A DNA stretch of 64,000 nucleotides from Eutreptiella sp. 'Long Island Sound 2002' (lineage: Eukaryota > Euglenozoa > Euglenophyceae > Eutreptiales > Eutreptiaceae). The position numbers were made by a program, and so were the translations under genes. Position 1 is the stretch's first letter, and each line of letters starts with the position of its first letter. The DNA lies in contig OZ038383.1 in NCBI GenBank assembly GCA_964036045.1, forward strand, positions 33,809,394 to 33,873,393. The letters are read 5' to 3'. Below the pieces are notes generated by a model. That model had not been told where the DNA came from, ran no database searches, and saw nothing but the letters and a program-made list of their open reading frames with translations. Below, piece after piece: positions 21,920-31,569 of the stretch.

Positions 21920-24264
21920 GGGGTAGGTAGGTAGGTGCACTCGGTCGTGGAGAGGCGCCCCATGGTTCCTCCTGGCGTCGCCCCTGTGACGAACAGGAAG
22001 AGGCTTCGCGCGTGAAGAGGGGAGGCGGCTTACTTCCCGCTAGACCTGACTGTTGGCCCCCAACAAAGCGGCCCCGGGCTACGCCAGGAGGGCTGATCGC
22101 CGCCAGCGTGACATGCTTGTCTCGCAGGGAGGGTGTGCCCCCGTGCTTGCGCACGTCCCCTCCTTTGGGCGGAACCCTAGGGGTTCACCGGACTTCCTGG
22201 CGTATCCCGTTCCCAAGGCGTGCATGCACGTTCCTGGTACTAGGGTTCCGAGGCGCTTGGGTGTCGCACGCTCCGCCTCGAGTCCCAAAGCAGCGCAGGC
22301 CTTAGGATGCAGCCCTACTCCCGGGCTCCGGATCTCGTTTGGCCGGGTCACCTGCATGGCACGGGCTGCCTCAGTGCCCGGGCTGTGGGCACTGGGTTTC
22401 CTACTGTTGTGTGGTGTTTGTGTTTGGGTCCGGTTGGCGGTTGGGTGCGGGTTTTGTTAACCCCGTCAGTCCTGGCTGGGGTTTAGGGTGGGTGTTTTTG
22501 GGCTCGATTTGTGGTGTTGTCTCTCTAGTGTCGGCTATTTGTGGTGTTCGTGGTTGGGCTTCGGTTTCGGCCTGCTTTTGGGACGTGTGTGGTTTCGTGG
22601 GCGCCCCGCTTGCCCCCCGCCGTTTCCGGTTCCGGCGCGCGGTGTGGGCGTGTGTGCTGGGCCCGGGTCTCGCCTGTGCCCAGTTTGTCTTGGCTGGGTT
22701 GTCGGGGTGTGTTTTTTTTTTTTTTTGCGCTTTGGTTTTTTCTTTTCTTTTTTTTTTTTTTTTTCTGGGCTTTGTGGTCCCTGTCCCTCCATCCCCACCC
22801 TTTCGGGCTGGGCTGGTGGCTCTCTTTTTTTTTTTTTTTTTCCTGTCCCTTTTCCCCGTGGTCCGCTGTTACTGGCTTGGTGTTGCCGGTTTTGGGTGGG
22901 TGGTTCGCCTGTGCCTCTGCGGGGGTCCCCTGCCTTTTTTTTTTTTTTTTTGTTTTTTTTTTTCCTGGGGGGGGGGCCTGGCCGCCTTTGCTGGTGTTGG
23001 CGGGTGGTTGGGCGGCTGTGGGCTGTTTTCGTGCCTTTTCCCCTTCCCCCCTCCTTTTTTTTTTTTTTTTTTGGGGGGGGCTTGCCTGTTCCTTCCTCTG
23101 CCTTCCCTGGGCTGGCGCACGCACTGGCCTGTATTCAGTGTTGTCTTCTGGGCTGCTGTTTTCAGTTGCGTTCTGTGTGGCCATGTTCCGGCCCCATGGG
23201 TCGGGTGGGCTCTGTACACGGTGGGCTCGGCGCCCCTTCTTGCTGGGTTAGGTCCTGGCTCTGCCGGCTGGGCGGCTGCGCCAGGCGGCTGCTTGTGGTT
23301 TTGGGTTAGGGGGCTGGGGTTGCTCGTGTCCTTACCCCTCTGTGGTGCCGGCTGTAATCTTCTGGGTGGTCCGTCACCGTTGTCGCCTGGCGCGCTGTGG
23401 TCCCGTGTGTGGCCTGTGGTGCTGGTGTGTGGCGTGGTGGCGCGGCGCCTTCCCGGGTGTGCGGTGGCTGGCTTCGGTTAGTCCCTCAGGTTAGGGTCAG
23501 TTGTGTCGTGTTGTGCCGCTCTGTGCCGCGTCGCGTCGCGTCGTGCTGTGGTGCGTTGCTCTGTGGCGCGCTGTGGTGCGTTGTGCCGTGGTCTCGCGTA
23601 GTGCCGCGGTGGGTCAGTGGAGGTCAGCTCGGCCTGTGTGGGTCGGTTAGGTCTTCGGGAAATTCTGCTGAATGATCACGGTGTCCTTGGGGCGTGCACA
23701 CTGACTCTCACCCATGGACTCAATCTTCACCGGGCCTCGCAGACAGGCAGGTGTACTCGGGGTGTAGGAAAGGAGTTCCTTCTCCAAGGCAGACAAACAG
23801 ACATCAGGAGTCGGACGGTGGAGGTGGCTTCCGAACGCTGTTTGAGTGGCGAATGGCTTTCACTGCAGCTCGGCTGCGCTGGCAGGGTCCGGGTCGGTGC
23901 CGCCGGCAGGGATGAGCTCACACTGTAGGGTCAGGGGGATGTCCATATCTCCGGTGCTGGACTGCTGGGGTCCGGGGCATCGGTAGTATTCTTGGCACTT
24001 CCAATCTTCACGGCGCTCGGAGATGGCCTTGAAGGGGGGCGCCGTGCAGCAGCACCAAAGCTTTCGCGATCGATCACAGCGTTTCGCTTCCCCTTGCGGT
24101 GCTCGATATTCATCATGGACGGGATCGGTGTGCCGCCGCAGTGCCATTCCTCCACTGGACGCAACAGGTTGGTGACGGACGCCCTCACGGACGTGAGACC
24201 AGCCGAGATCAAGCCCCCGTAGCAATACTCTGCGTCAAACCGCGACGGTAGCGCAGCCCGGCCC
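21920..24264 (-). other. Element E 3' region with A-tracts and CCTA tail
   Basis: Downstream of the long frame on the minus strand I see no domain. Five A-tracts of roughly 15-18 bases (T-runs on the plus strand) lie near 22713, 22748, 22826, 22936 and 23056. They make a Lys-rich open frame (23184-22525) that is probably not a gene. The end, at 21920, is a CCTACCTACCTACCCC string, like the short tandem repeats that terminate many LINEs. Confidence 0.6.
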
Positions 24265-27200
24265 TTATAGCCCATGGTTTGGTCGCGTGACGGTCCGTGG
24301 GGTTGCCCTCCCTGAGGGCCTGTGCCTTGGTCTCGTGTCCTCTGGGGGTGTCGGTCCGTAGTCGTGGGTGCCGCGGCCGTGCTTTCGTCCTCTTCCGGTG
24401 CCTGTGAGTTGGCCTTCGTGGTGGTCGGGGTCGTAGGCTGGCGGTGAGGGCATGGTGGTGTGCCGTGCGGCGGTGTTCCCTGCGGCCTCCTCTGTGGGTG
24501 TGGCCCGTTCTCCCCGTGTAGGTGTGCCCTCCGTTCTCCGTGTGGTTTCCGGTGGCCGGTGGGCGTGCGCTGGTGTGATCCGCATGGCGTCCGATGTTTG
24601 CTTCGGTGGTGTGTGTTGGGGTGTTTGGTGGGGGTGGGGCGGCGCTGGTCTCCCCGTCGGTGTGGGTCGTGGCACCTGTCGTGGTGCCCTTTTCCTCCGT
24701 GTCTTGGTCCCCGCTCCCGCTCCTTCCTGGTTCTTGGGTGGTGCCCTGACCCCATGTGGGGTCGCTTCCGGCGCCCTGTCCCTGCGTGTGCCTGCCCTCA
24801 CTTGGGGCCCTTCCGTGCCCTCTTGCCTGTGTGGTCCTTGGTGCCCCTTGCCCTTCCCTTGCCCTTGTCCTGCCCCTTCCTGGTGTGGTGGTGGTGGGAG
24901 GGGCGGGGTGGGGAGGGGGCGCCGGTGGCCCAGGCTTGGGGGTGGGTGGCCTGGAGCCACCGGCGGAGGGCTTGGGGGCCGTAGGGGGGGCGGAGGCCCT
25001 GGACCGCATCGCGGAGGAGGGCCTCCCATGCCGCTTGCGGCATGATGGCCTCCGGGGCGGTCTCGTTGGGGTTTGCGGGGGTGCGGGTGCGCACCTCCTC
25101 GAAGGTATGCACCATGTGCACCCCTTCGTGCCTTCCCGCTCCTCCGGCCCATTTCACCCAGCGGCGGAGCTCCTGCAGAGCGGAGGGAGACCACCAGGCG
25201 AGGTAGGCGGGGGCCCGGGGGGGGGAGGGGTCCGTGCCTGGGGTCCTGGAGCGGCGGGGGGAAGGCGTGGACCTGCGGTGGTGGCGGGGGTGGCGGTGCC
25301 TGGGGGAGCGGGAGCGGCGGCGGCGGGGGCTGGGGGTGGAGGACGGGTACGGGCGGAGGGGGGAGCGGGAGGGGGAGGTGGACATGGGGCGGCGGTGGCG
25401 CGCTCGGTGGCGTCCGGGGGAGCGGGAGTGGTGGTGGCGGGGGCTGGGGGTGGTGGATGGGTACGGGTGGCGGGGGGAACGGGGAGCCCGGCGGGGCGTG
25501 TGGGGGGAGGGGGAGGTGGACGTGGGGCGGCGGTGGCGTGCCTGGCTGCGTGGGGGGGAGCGGGAGTGGTGGTGGCGGGGGCTGGGTGGCCGGTGGGGGG
25601 AGGGGGAGGGGGACATGGGGCGGCGGTGGCGCTCGTGGTGGTGCCCGGGGGAGCGGGAGCGACGGGAGCGGGGTCCCTGGGGGTCGTGGTGGTACCTGGG
25701 GGAGCGGGAGCGGCGCGAGTGGGTGGTTGAGGCGCGGTGGGAGTGTGGGCGCCGTGGGCGAGTGTGCCGTGCGGGGGGGGAGCGGGAGCGCCGCCGCTTG
25801 CGGGACCGGCCCTCGTCGCTCGAGTCGGGCCAGTCCCGGAAGCGTCGGCGGCCTCTGGGGGGGCTCGCGCGGCGCCGCTTGGGGGGGGAGGTCCCCCGTC
25901 GTCCTTGGGGCCCCTTCGGCCATCGGATGGTGGCCGGGGGGGTACGGGGCGTCACGCGGTGCTGGTTGGGGGGGGAGGTCCCCCGTCGTCCATGGGGCCC
26001 CTTCGGCCATCGGATGGTGGCCGCGGGGGTACGGCTGGTACGGGGGTGGTGGCTGGTACGGGGGGGGTGGGTATGCGGGCGGGGCGTTCGGCGGCTGCCA
26101 TCCCGTCCGCTGGTGCTGTTGGTGTACGGGGGGTTGTGGCCCGGTGGGGTAGGGCGGTGGGCAGTGGTAGTGGTGGGGGTGGCGTTGGTAGTGGTGGTGG
26201 TGGGGCCGCTGGTGGTGGTGGTGTGTGTAGTGGTGGGGTTGGTGTTGCGGGTATGGCCCATGGAGTCCTTGTGGGTTTTCCGGTCCCCCTTGTGGGGGTG
26301 GGGGGTTGGGCATCGTGGGCAGTCCCCGGGGCTGCACTATGTGGTGGGCATGGAGGAAGGGTTGGGGGCCGGGCTTGACGGTGACGATGGTTGAGGGGTC
26401 CCACGTCCCTGGGTCGGTTTGGCCGGCGGTGGTAGTGGTTTGTGGGGGATGGATGACGGGGCGCTTGGTGACGGGGATTTTGACGAGGGTTTGGAGGGGG
26501 TCGTGCTGGGTGGCCGTCTCCGCGGTGGTGGTGGGTGCCGGCGGGAGGGGGGCGCGGGTCGTGGTGGGTGGGGGGTCCTGGCTTGGGCGAGGGCCCGGGC
26601 GGGGGTGGTATCGGGTGGTTTTGTGTCGTTGCGTATGCGGTGTTGTGTGTGGTCGCGTGGGCGCCGGCTTGGGTTTGGGGTTGGGTTTGGGGTTGGGGTC
26701 CGGTTTGGGTTTGGGGTCGGGTTTGGGGTTGGGGTCCGGTTCCAGGTTGAGGAGTACCTCTGTCCGGAGGTGTGAGGGCGTCGATGCCGGGTCGGGGGTC
26801 GTCCTGGTGGGTTGCCGGGGTGCCTGAGTCGCCTGTGTGGGGGTTGGGGGGTTGGTGCGTGCGGCCGCGGCTTTGGCCTTCGCCGTGGCCTTGAGGATGA
26901 GTTTGGCGGGGAGGGGGGGGTCGGAGGATGAGGTGGAGGAGGTGGACGAGGCTGAGGACGAGGAGGAGGTGGTGGACGCGGGTTGGGCTGTGATGCGGGC
27001 GGGCTTGCGGGCGGCGGCTTCTGCTGCGGCCACTGCGGGGAGGATGGAGGGCATGTCCCCGGGTTGTAGGTTGGGGGTGGGCGGCTGGGGGGGCCCGGTC
27101 GTGACCTGGCGGCCCGGCGGGCAGATCTGGTCGGCTGCGGCGGGGGAGGGAGGCGCGGGGCTGCGGCCTTCTCTTTCTGGGCTCGGCTGGGCCCGGGTCC

Positions 27201-28869
27201 TGCAATGTGCGAGGTCGTGTGGGTTGGTGTCAGCGGGGGGGAACAGTTCGCGTGGGCTGCATTCAGGGGCCGGGGGGGGTGGGCCTGGGTCCTCTGGGGT
27301 GTGTGTGGGGGGCGTGGGCGGGCCACTGGGTGGGGTGGGCGTGCCGCGGGGCGTGGGGCTCCCCTTGGCGGGTGTGTGTCGGTTGTCGAGTGTGGGGGGC
27401 GGTGAAGGGTGGCCGGTGGGTGGGTGTGTGGCGGGCGTGTGCTGGTTTTCGGGCGGGTGGGGGAGGCCCGTGTCGCGGGGCCCGGGGGTGCGCGCGATAG
27501 TGGGCGTGTGTGGGTCTCCGGTTGAGCAGCGAGAGGGGGGGGGCATGGGCGGGGATTGTGCGGGGGGTTGTGCCGTGCCGGTGTATGTGTCCGCTTGCTG
27601 CGCGCTTGCGTGGGCAGTTGTAGGCCGGGCGGCTTGGAGGAGAAGCTTGCCGTCTTCTGCTGCCGCGGCAAGGATTTCGCAGACGAGCGTTCGTATCTGG
27701 TGGACCTCTTGGTCAGTGGTGGGGAGGGGGCATGCTAGCTTTGGGCTAAGACCCGCGCGGTTGAGGACCCTGTGGATGGCGTGGTACCCGCAGGTGAGGG
27801 ACTGCTGCGGCCTGGGGGGGGGGTTTGGTCGTGTGTCCGGGCCTGCTTCGACTTGTGTGTGGGCGGTGGGGATGGCCCAAACCCAGGGCACGGTCCCCGT
27901 GGGTGGCCAGTGGCGCTGGACCCAGTGGGTTAGGCAGAGCATGGACAATCCCAGGTGGTAGCCCGCCTTCCCTGAGGTGATTTGGGCCAGGGCGCGGGCT
28001 GGGGGCGTGTCCCCTGGCTGGAGGAGACCCCTGAGGATCCTGTGCTGGGTGGTGGGGTCCCCCACTGCCCCTGGTGGGGCGGTCTTCGGGGCGAACATGG
28101 TGTCTGTCCCCTGGATGATCCATTGCGGGCCGTGGGACGTAGCCATAGCGGCTATCACGTAGTAGTGGCCGCGCTCGAGGACTGTAACCCAGACCTCCGG
28201 CGGGGGGTGGTCACTGTCTGTAGGTGGGGGGGGGAGGTCGTCGTCCGGGGTGCGGAGGCCGGCGGCGCGGAGGGCGGTGTCGCGGTTGGGCGCGGTGGCC
28301 TGTTCCCACTGCTCCGGGTGGTTCGGGTCCGCTGGGTGGTCCGTCTCCGCTTGGGCCCGCCGTAGGCGTACGGTCCCTCGACGCGTGACGTTGCTGCCGG
28401 TGTTGTGCGTCAGGGCCTGGCCCCACTCGATGGGGGGGATCCAGATGGGCTGGCCCCGGGTGTGTTTGCGGGCTCGCCAGAGCACGAGGTCTACTATGGT
28501 CTCGTGGAGGCCGCTGCCTGGGGTGGCCAGGTCCCGAAGGGCTTTGACGGTGAGCTTGGTCCAGTCCTCTTGTAGGCGGTACCAGCCCAGGGGGGTGGTC
28601 GGGGCCCTGTCTTGGAGGGTCGCTCGGAGGAGGTCGGGGTCGCGGATGATGGCCGGTGTGAGGGGGGGGTGCCCCGGGTCTTGCGCGTCTACGTCGATGG
28701 ATGGTTGGCCCTGGCTGGGTTCGGCCGGACTGGGCGGTGCCGGGTGGCTTCTTGGGTGCGAGACGGGTCTCGGGGCGCTGTGGTGGTGCCTTGGAGACCT
28801 GTGGATGGAGACGGGGGGCGCGTGCGGGGTGCGGAGCGGGTTAGTGGACGTCTGGGTCATGCACGGCAT
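24265..28869 (-). CDS. Element E 1534-residue protein with C48/Ulp1-like peptidase pattern
   Basis: The start ATG at 28869 overlaps the end of the RNase H frame by 29 bases, in a different frame. Residues ~115-375 resemble a Ulp1/C48 cysteine peptidase: an entry helix HETIVDLVL, WIPPIEW, then His235 in GHYYVI, Asp256 in IIQGTD, Gln355/356 and Cys360-Gly361 in PQQSLTCGYHAI. The His-to-Asp spacing fits the family; the Asp-to-Cys distance is longer, implying an insertion. Residues ~430-1534 are low complexity, rich in Pro, His, Arg and Thr, with PKPDPN-type repeats and two 29-residue tandem copies. C48 enzymes cleave SUMO-like modifiers. Cysteine peptidases occur in some non-LTR elements. The frame is intact over 4.6 kb, which points to a young insertion. 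Function is inferred. Confidence 0.62.
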   Translation of the reverse strand: MPCMTQTSTNPLRTPHAPPVSIHRSPRHHHSAPRPVSHPRSHPAPPSPAEPSQGQPSIDVDAQDPGHPPLTPAIIRDPDLLRATLQDRAPTTPLGWYRLQEDWTKLTVKALRDLATPGSGLHETIVDLVLWRARKHTRGQPIWIPPIEWGQALTHNTGSNVTRRGTVRLRRAQAETDHPADPNHPEQWEQATAPNRDTALRAAGLRTPDDDLPPPPTDSDHPPPEVWVTVLERGHYYVIAAMATSHGPQWIIQGTDTMFAPKTAPPGAVGDPTTQHRILRGLLQPGDTPPARALAQITSGKAGYHLGLSMLCLTHWVQRHWPPTGTVPWVWAIPTAHTQVEAGPDTRPNPPPRPQQSLTCGYHAIHRVLNRAGLSPKLACPLPTTDQEVHQIRTLVCEILAAAAEDGKLLLQAARPTTAHASAQQADTYTGTAQPPAQSPPMPPPSRCSTGDPHTPTIARTPGPRDTGLPHPPENQHTPATHPPTGHPSPPPTLDNRHTPAKGSPTPRGTPTPPSGPPTPPTHTPEDPGPPPPAPECSPRELFPPADTNPHDLAHCRTRAQPSPEREGRSPAPPSPAAADQICPPGRQVTTGPPQPPTPNLQPGDMPSILPAVAAAEAAARKPARITAQPASTTSSSSSASSTSSTSSSDPPLPAKLILKATAKAKAAAARTNPPTPTQATQAPRQPTRTTPDPASTPSHLRTEVLLNLEPDPNPKPDPKPKPDPNPKPNPKPKPAPTRPHTTPHTQRHKTTRYHPRPGPRPSQDPPPTTTRAPLPPAPTTTAETATQHDPLQTLVKIPVTKRPVIHPPQTTTTAGQTDPGTWDPSTIVTVKPGPQPFLHAHHIVQPRGLPTMPNPPPPQGGPENPQGLHGPYPQHQPHHYTHHHHQRPHHHHYQRHPHHYHCPPPYPTGPQPPVHQQHQRTGWQPPNAPPAYPPPPYQPPPPYQPYPRGHHPMAEGAPWTTGDLPPQPAPRDAPYPPGHHPMAEGAPRTTGDLPPQAAPREPPQRPPTLPGLARLERRGPVPQAAALPLPPRTAHSPTAPTLPPRLNHPLAPLPLPQVPPRPPGTPLPSLPLPRAPPRAPPPPHVPLPLPPPATQPPPPPLPLPPTQPGTPPPPHVHLPLPPHAPPGSPFPPPPVPIHHPQPPPPPLPLPRTPPSAPPPPHVHLPLPLPPPPVPVLHPQPPPPPLPLPQAPPPPPPPQVHAFPPPLQDPRHGPLPPPGPRLPRLVVSLRSAGAPPLGEMGRRSGKARRGAHGAYLRGGAHPHPRKPQRDRPGGHHAASGMGGPPPRCGPGPPPPLRPPSPPPVAPGHPPPSLGHRRPLPTPPLPPPPHQEGAGQGQGKGKGHQGPHRQEGTEGPQVRAGTRRDRAPEATPHGVRAPPKNQEGAGAGTKTRRKRAPRQVPRPTPTGRPAPPHPHQTPQHTPPKQTSDAMRITPAHAHRPPETTRRTEGTPTRGERATPTEEAAGNTAARHTTMPSPPAYDPDHHEGQLTGTGRGRKHGRGTHDYGPTPPEDTRPRHRPSGRATPRTVTRPNHGL
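25881..26054 (-). repeat. 87-bp tandem repeat coding 29 residues
   Basis: Two copies of an 87-bp unit (GGTCCCCCGTCGTCC at 25889 and 25976) encode HHPMAEGAP(W/R)TTGDLPPQ plus a Pro-rich spacer within the long frame of element E. The flanking Pro-rich region (about 25200-25870) is built from shorter degenerate repeats. Confidence 0.8.
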
Positions 28870-30860
28870 GGTAATGGATGAGACGCTGCATGTGTTCCCT
28901 GGCGGTGGGGTCGGTGAGTTGTTCCGCGTGTGTTAGCAGGAGGTGTTTGCGGTGTACCATTTGGGCCGCTGCTCTGCGGACCGCTTCTAGCTGGAGGTGT
29001 GCTGCTGCCTCCATGGGGCTTTCCGTGTGTTTGGTGAGGTGTCGGTGCAGGGCCTGTGTCACTGCCCCTCTCATGGTGGCTTCTTTGATCAGGGGGTCCC
29101 GGAAGAGGTTTTCGGTGGCTTGGTGTGCGTGGCTGTGGGCTGGCCATCCTTCGTGTTGTCGCAGGGTTTCCGCCGGGGACCAGCCCACTAGGGTGTCCCT
29201 GTCTGTATGGAGGGGGCATTTCTTGAAGTGTTCCCAGTCCTCCGGGGTGGTGTGGTCGCATGGGCAACGGGTGTGTTCGTCGGGGACGTGGATGTGCTTG
29301 CGGGCGAGCCATCTGGCGACCCTGGTGAGGAAAGGCAGTTGCTCCCTGAGGAGCTGGATGCGTCGCTTCTGGAGGTGGGCTGGGACGTTTGCTGGGCGGA
29401 GCGCTGAGTGGTAGAGGGGGACTTGCAGTCTGTCCTGGAGCTCCTGGATGTGCGCCCGGCTGTCTGCGTCGCCGAGCACGCGGGCGAGATGTTGGACGGG
29501 GTTGGGGTAGTGGTACGCTCTGTCGTGGGAGGAATAGGGGGCGTCCTCTGGTACCCAGTCCGGGGTCTGATGGTGCTCGGGTACAGGGGGCACGTGTTGG
29601 AGGTGTGTGTGGTTGCGGCCGAGGTCAGGGATCTGGAGGGCTGGTAGGTGTGTTGTGCGCTGGTGTACTGCCTGGTTGTCGACCTTACCATTTCCGTATT
29701 GGTGCCTGTGGGACTCTTGTTTCACGATGTGGAGTTGGACGTAGGGGGGAAGGCTGCGTAGGGCTTTCCAGAGTAGCAGTGCCTGGGTGCCGAGGCTCGT
29801 CGCGGTTGCTTTGTGAAGTGGTTGCCTTGCTATGCGGAGGAGCAGGTGCGTTTCGACAGTGGCGTCTACCACGAACCAGACCCGGACGATGTGCGGGGAG
29901 TGGGCGGGTAGGTGGGCCGCGACCTCGGTGATGGCGTCGGCCATGGCCCCTAGCTCCCCGTTGGAAGAGGCCCCATAGGTGGTGTGGCCCGTGTGGTGGT
30001 CCATGTGGTAGTGTCCCCGGGTGTGGGTTAGCTGCAGGGTGGCCCCCCCGGTGATGGGCGTGAGGGCGGATTCGCCTGAGGCGTCGGTGAAGAAGAGCCG
30101 GTCCGCCGGTGATGGTTGTGGGAGGCGGCATGGGTTCATGGGCAGGTAGGCGTATATGGCAAGGCCCGTGGCGAGGTGGGCTACTGGGGTTGTGGGCTGT
30201 AGGATGGGGGTGGCGTACACCCCTATTCCTTTGGAGATGATGTGCTTCGCTTGGGGGGACAGGGCTATGAGTCCCTGCTCCGGCTGTCCTTGTGTGAGGT
30301 AGGAGTAGATGTAGTGGAGGATGTAGGCTGTGTCGGGGTTTAGGTCGTGGCATGTGAGGGTTTGTGTTCGGTGCTCCGGTGTGTGGCAGGAGTGGTGGAG
30401 TGGATAGTAGGGATGCTCGTGCTTGCCCGTTCTGCCTGGCTCGTACATGCTGTAACAGATGGCGACCCCTGCCGGGTCGGGGCGGGGGCATGTGGGTGTA
30501 GTGGTGAAGAGCCATTTGGGCGCGTGGTCGGGGTTCCATGCTACCGTGGGGTCAGTGTCGGTGCGGTGGAACCATGGGGCTATCCATGCGTAGGCCTGTG
30601 GTGGTAGGTGGGTCGTGGGGTGGGTGTGGTGGCGTGCTATGAGGTGTAGCACGGGCCATGGTGCGGTCGGTGCCTCGGGGTCACAGGCCCAACATGTGCG
30701 TGGCATGCTCTGGGAATCTCGGGGGACCTTTGGTAGGTCTCGGGCGGTCATGTGGTGTTTCGGTATGCGCCATTTTGCCCCGTGGTGGAGGACGGTGGTC
30801 TGCGCGGGTTTGGCTTCATTCGGGGCCAGTAGCAGGGTTAGTGGTGGGACTGGGCCCGTC
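28841..30860 (-). CDS. Element E RNase H protein, 5'-truncated
   Basis: The open frame runs from 30931, but its first ~23 codons belong to the flanking duplication; the element's own part starts at 30860. The N-terminal ~250 residues are not recognised and lack RT motifs. The RNase H domain is clear: DRLFFTDASGES (first Asp), ASSNGELGAMADAI (Glu), VWFVVDATVE (second Asp) and GNGKVDNQAV (last Asp). It is followed by a Cys/His cluster, CPCDH then EHFKKCPLH, a motif common after the RNase H or RT of LINE proteins. The C-terminus is helical and ends at a TAA that overlaps the start of the next frame by 29 bases. Confidence 0.8.
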
Positions 30861-31569
30861 ACAACGAAAATGGATACCCCAAAATCAGCCGTGGCCCAAC
30901 AGCAGCAACTTGTAAAAAAACTTGCTGGCACTTGAAAATTTTAGTGCCTTCAGGAGAAACAACGGGTAAACTCAGGTTAACCAACAGTCCTTGACTGCCG
31001 CCAGGCAATGCTGTTTTGCCAGCAGTCAACAACACAACTGGTATGGGCGCTGGTTGGAGTGCTGTCTGATGTTGCTTCAGCAACCCCATGCCTATAACAC
31101 CCATAACTTCACAGCCCGTGTCAGCAAGGGCGGTAATCCAAACGTCTGGCAATGCCAGCGCATCTGCAAACTGCAATTTGGTGTGTGTGCTGAGCTCTCG
31201 ACAGTCCTTGGCCGATTTTGCTCTAACCTTGCGCGGTGATTTCAAAAACTCGTCTTGAATATCACGCTTATCTATAGTGCACAGATCAGCGGCAAAGACT
31301 TGCTGATGTCGGAGGATCTTATTAGCATCAACATGCAGAATTCTGACCCTCCTTGCCTTCCGACTGGCTGCGGCCTGGCACGGCCCCCGGGCGCGTCTTG
31401 CTTCCCGCAGACCAAATAAATACTGGTGTCTGCGGTTCGCTTTGGGCAACCTGCCAGAACCCTACTTGTTGGTGACAGTATTGGGACACTTGTCTTGCCA
31501 ATGCCCGTACTTGCCACATGCCTTGCACTGATTCTTGTCCACTGAGCGCGACCGCCGACTGTCGTTAGA
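30861..31569. repeat. 709-bp duplication flanking element E (right copy)
   Basis: This is the second copy of 21211-21919. Because it spans the end of gag and the start of protease, gag is complete on this side and protease is complete on the other. Confidence 0.93.

Larger units (their letters stand above)
21920..30860 (-). mobile_element. Element E: GC-rich non-LTR retroelement inserted in element A
   Basis: The 8941-bp insertion is sharply GC-richer than its host element and has no LTRs or inverted ends. On the minus strand it carries an RNase H protein with a Cys/His motif after it, then a 1534-residue protein, then a 2.3-kb tail with A-tracts, ending in (CCTA) repeats. RNase H followed by a CxC...H...C motif is typical of the C-terminal end of LINE ORF2 proteins. 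No RT motifs are present upstream, so the copy seems 5'-truncated, which is common for LINEs. The flanking 709-bp duplication would be an exceptionally long target-site duplication. Confidence 0.75.

Noticed and set aside
22525-23184. Minus-strand 219-residue Lys-rich frame in the sense direction of element E
   Set aside because: Its Lys clusters are only the A-tracts; no conserved domain. Treated as 3' untranslated sequence.
22339-23481. Plus-strand 380-residue frame rich in Phe, Cys, Trp and Gly
   Set aside because: It is the complement of the A-tract tail of element E; poly-Phe comes from T-runs, and no domain is visible.
24452-29931. Many long plus-strand frames rich in Gly, Arg and Val opposite the element E genes
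   Set aside because: GC-rich DNA with few stops opens all frames. The minus strand carries the RNase H and peptidase motifs, so these are shadows.
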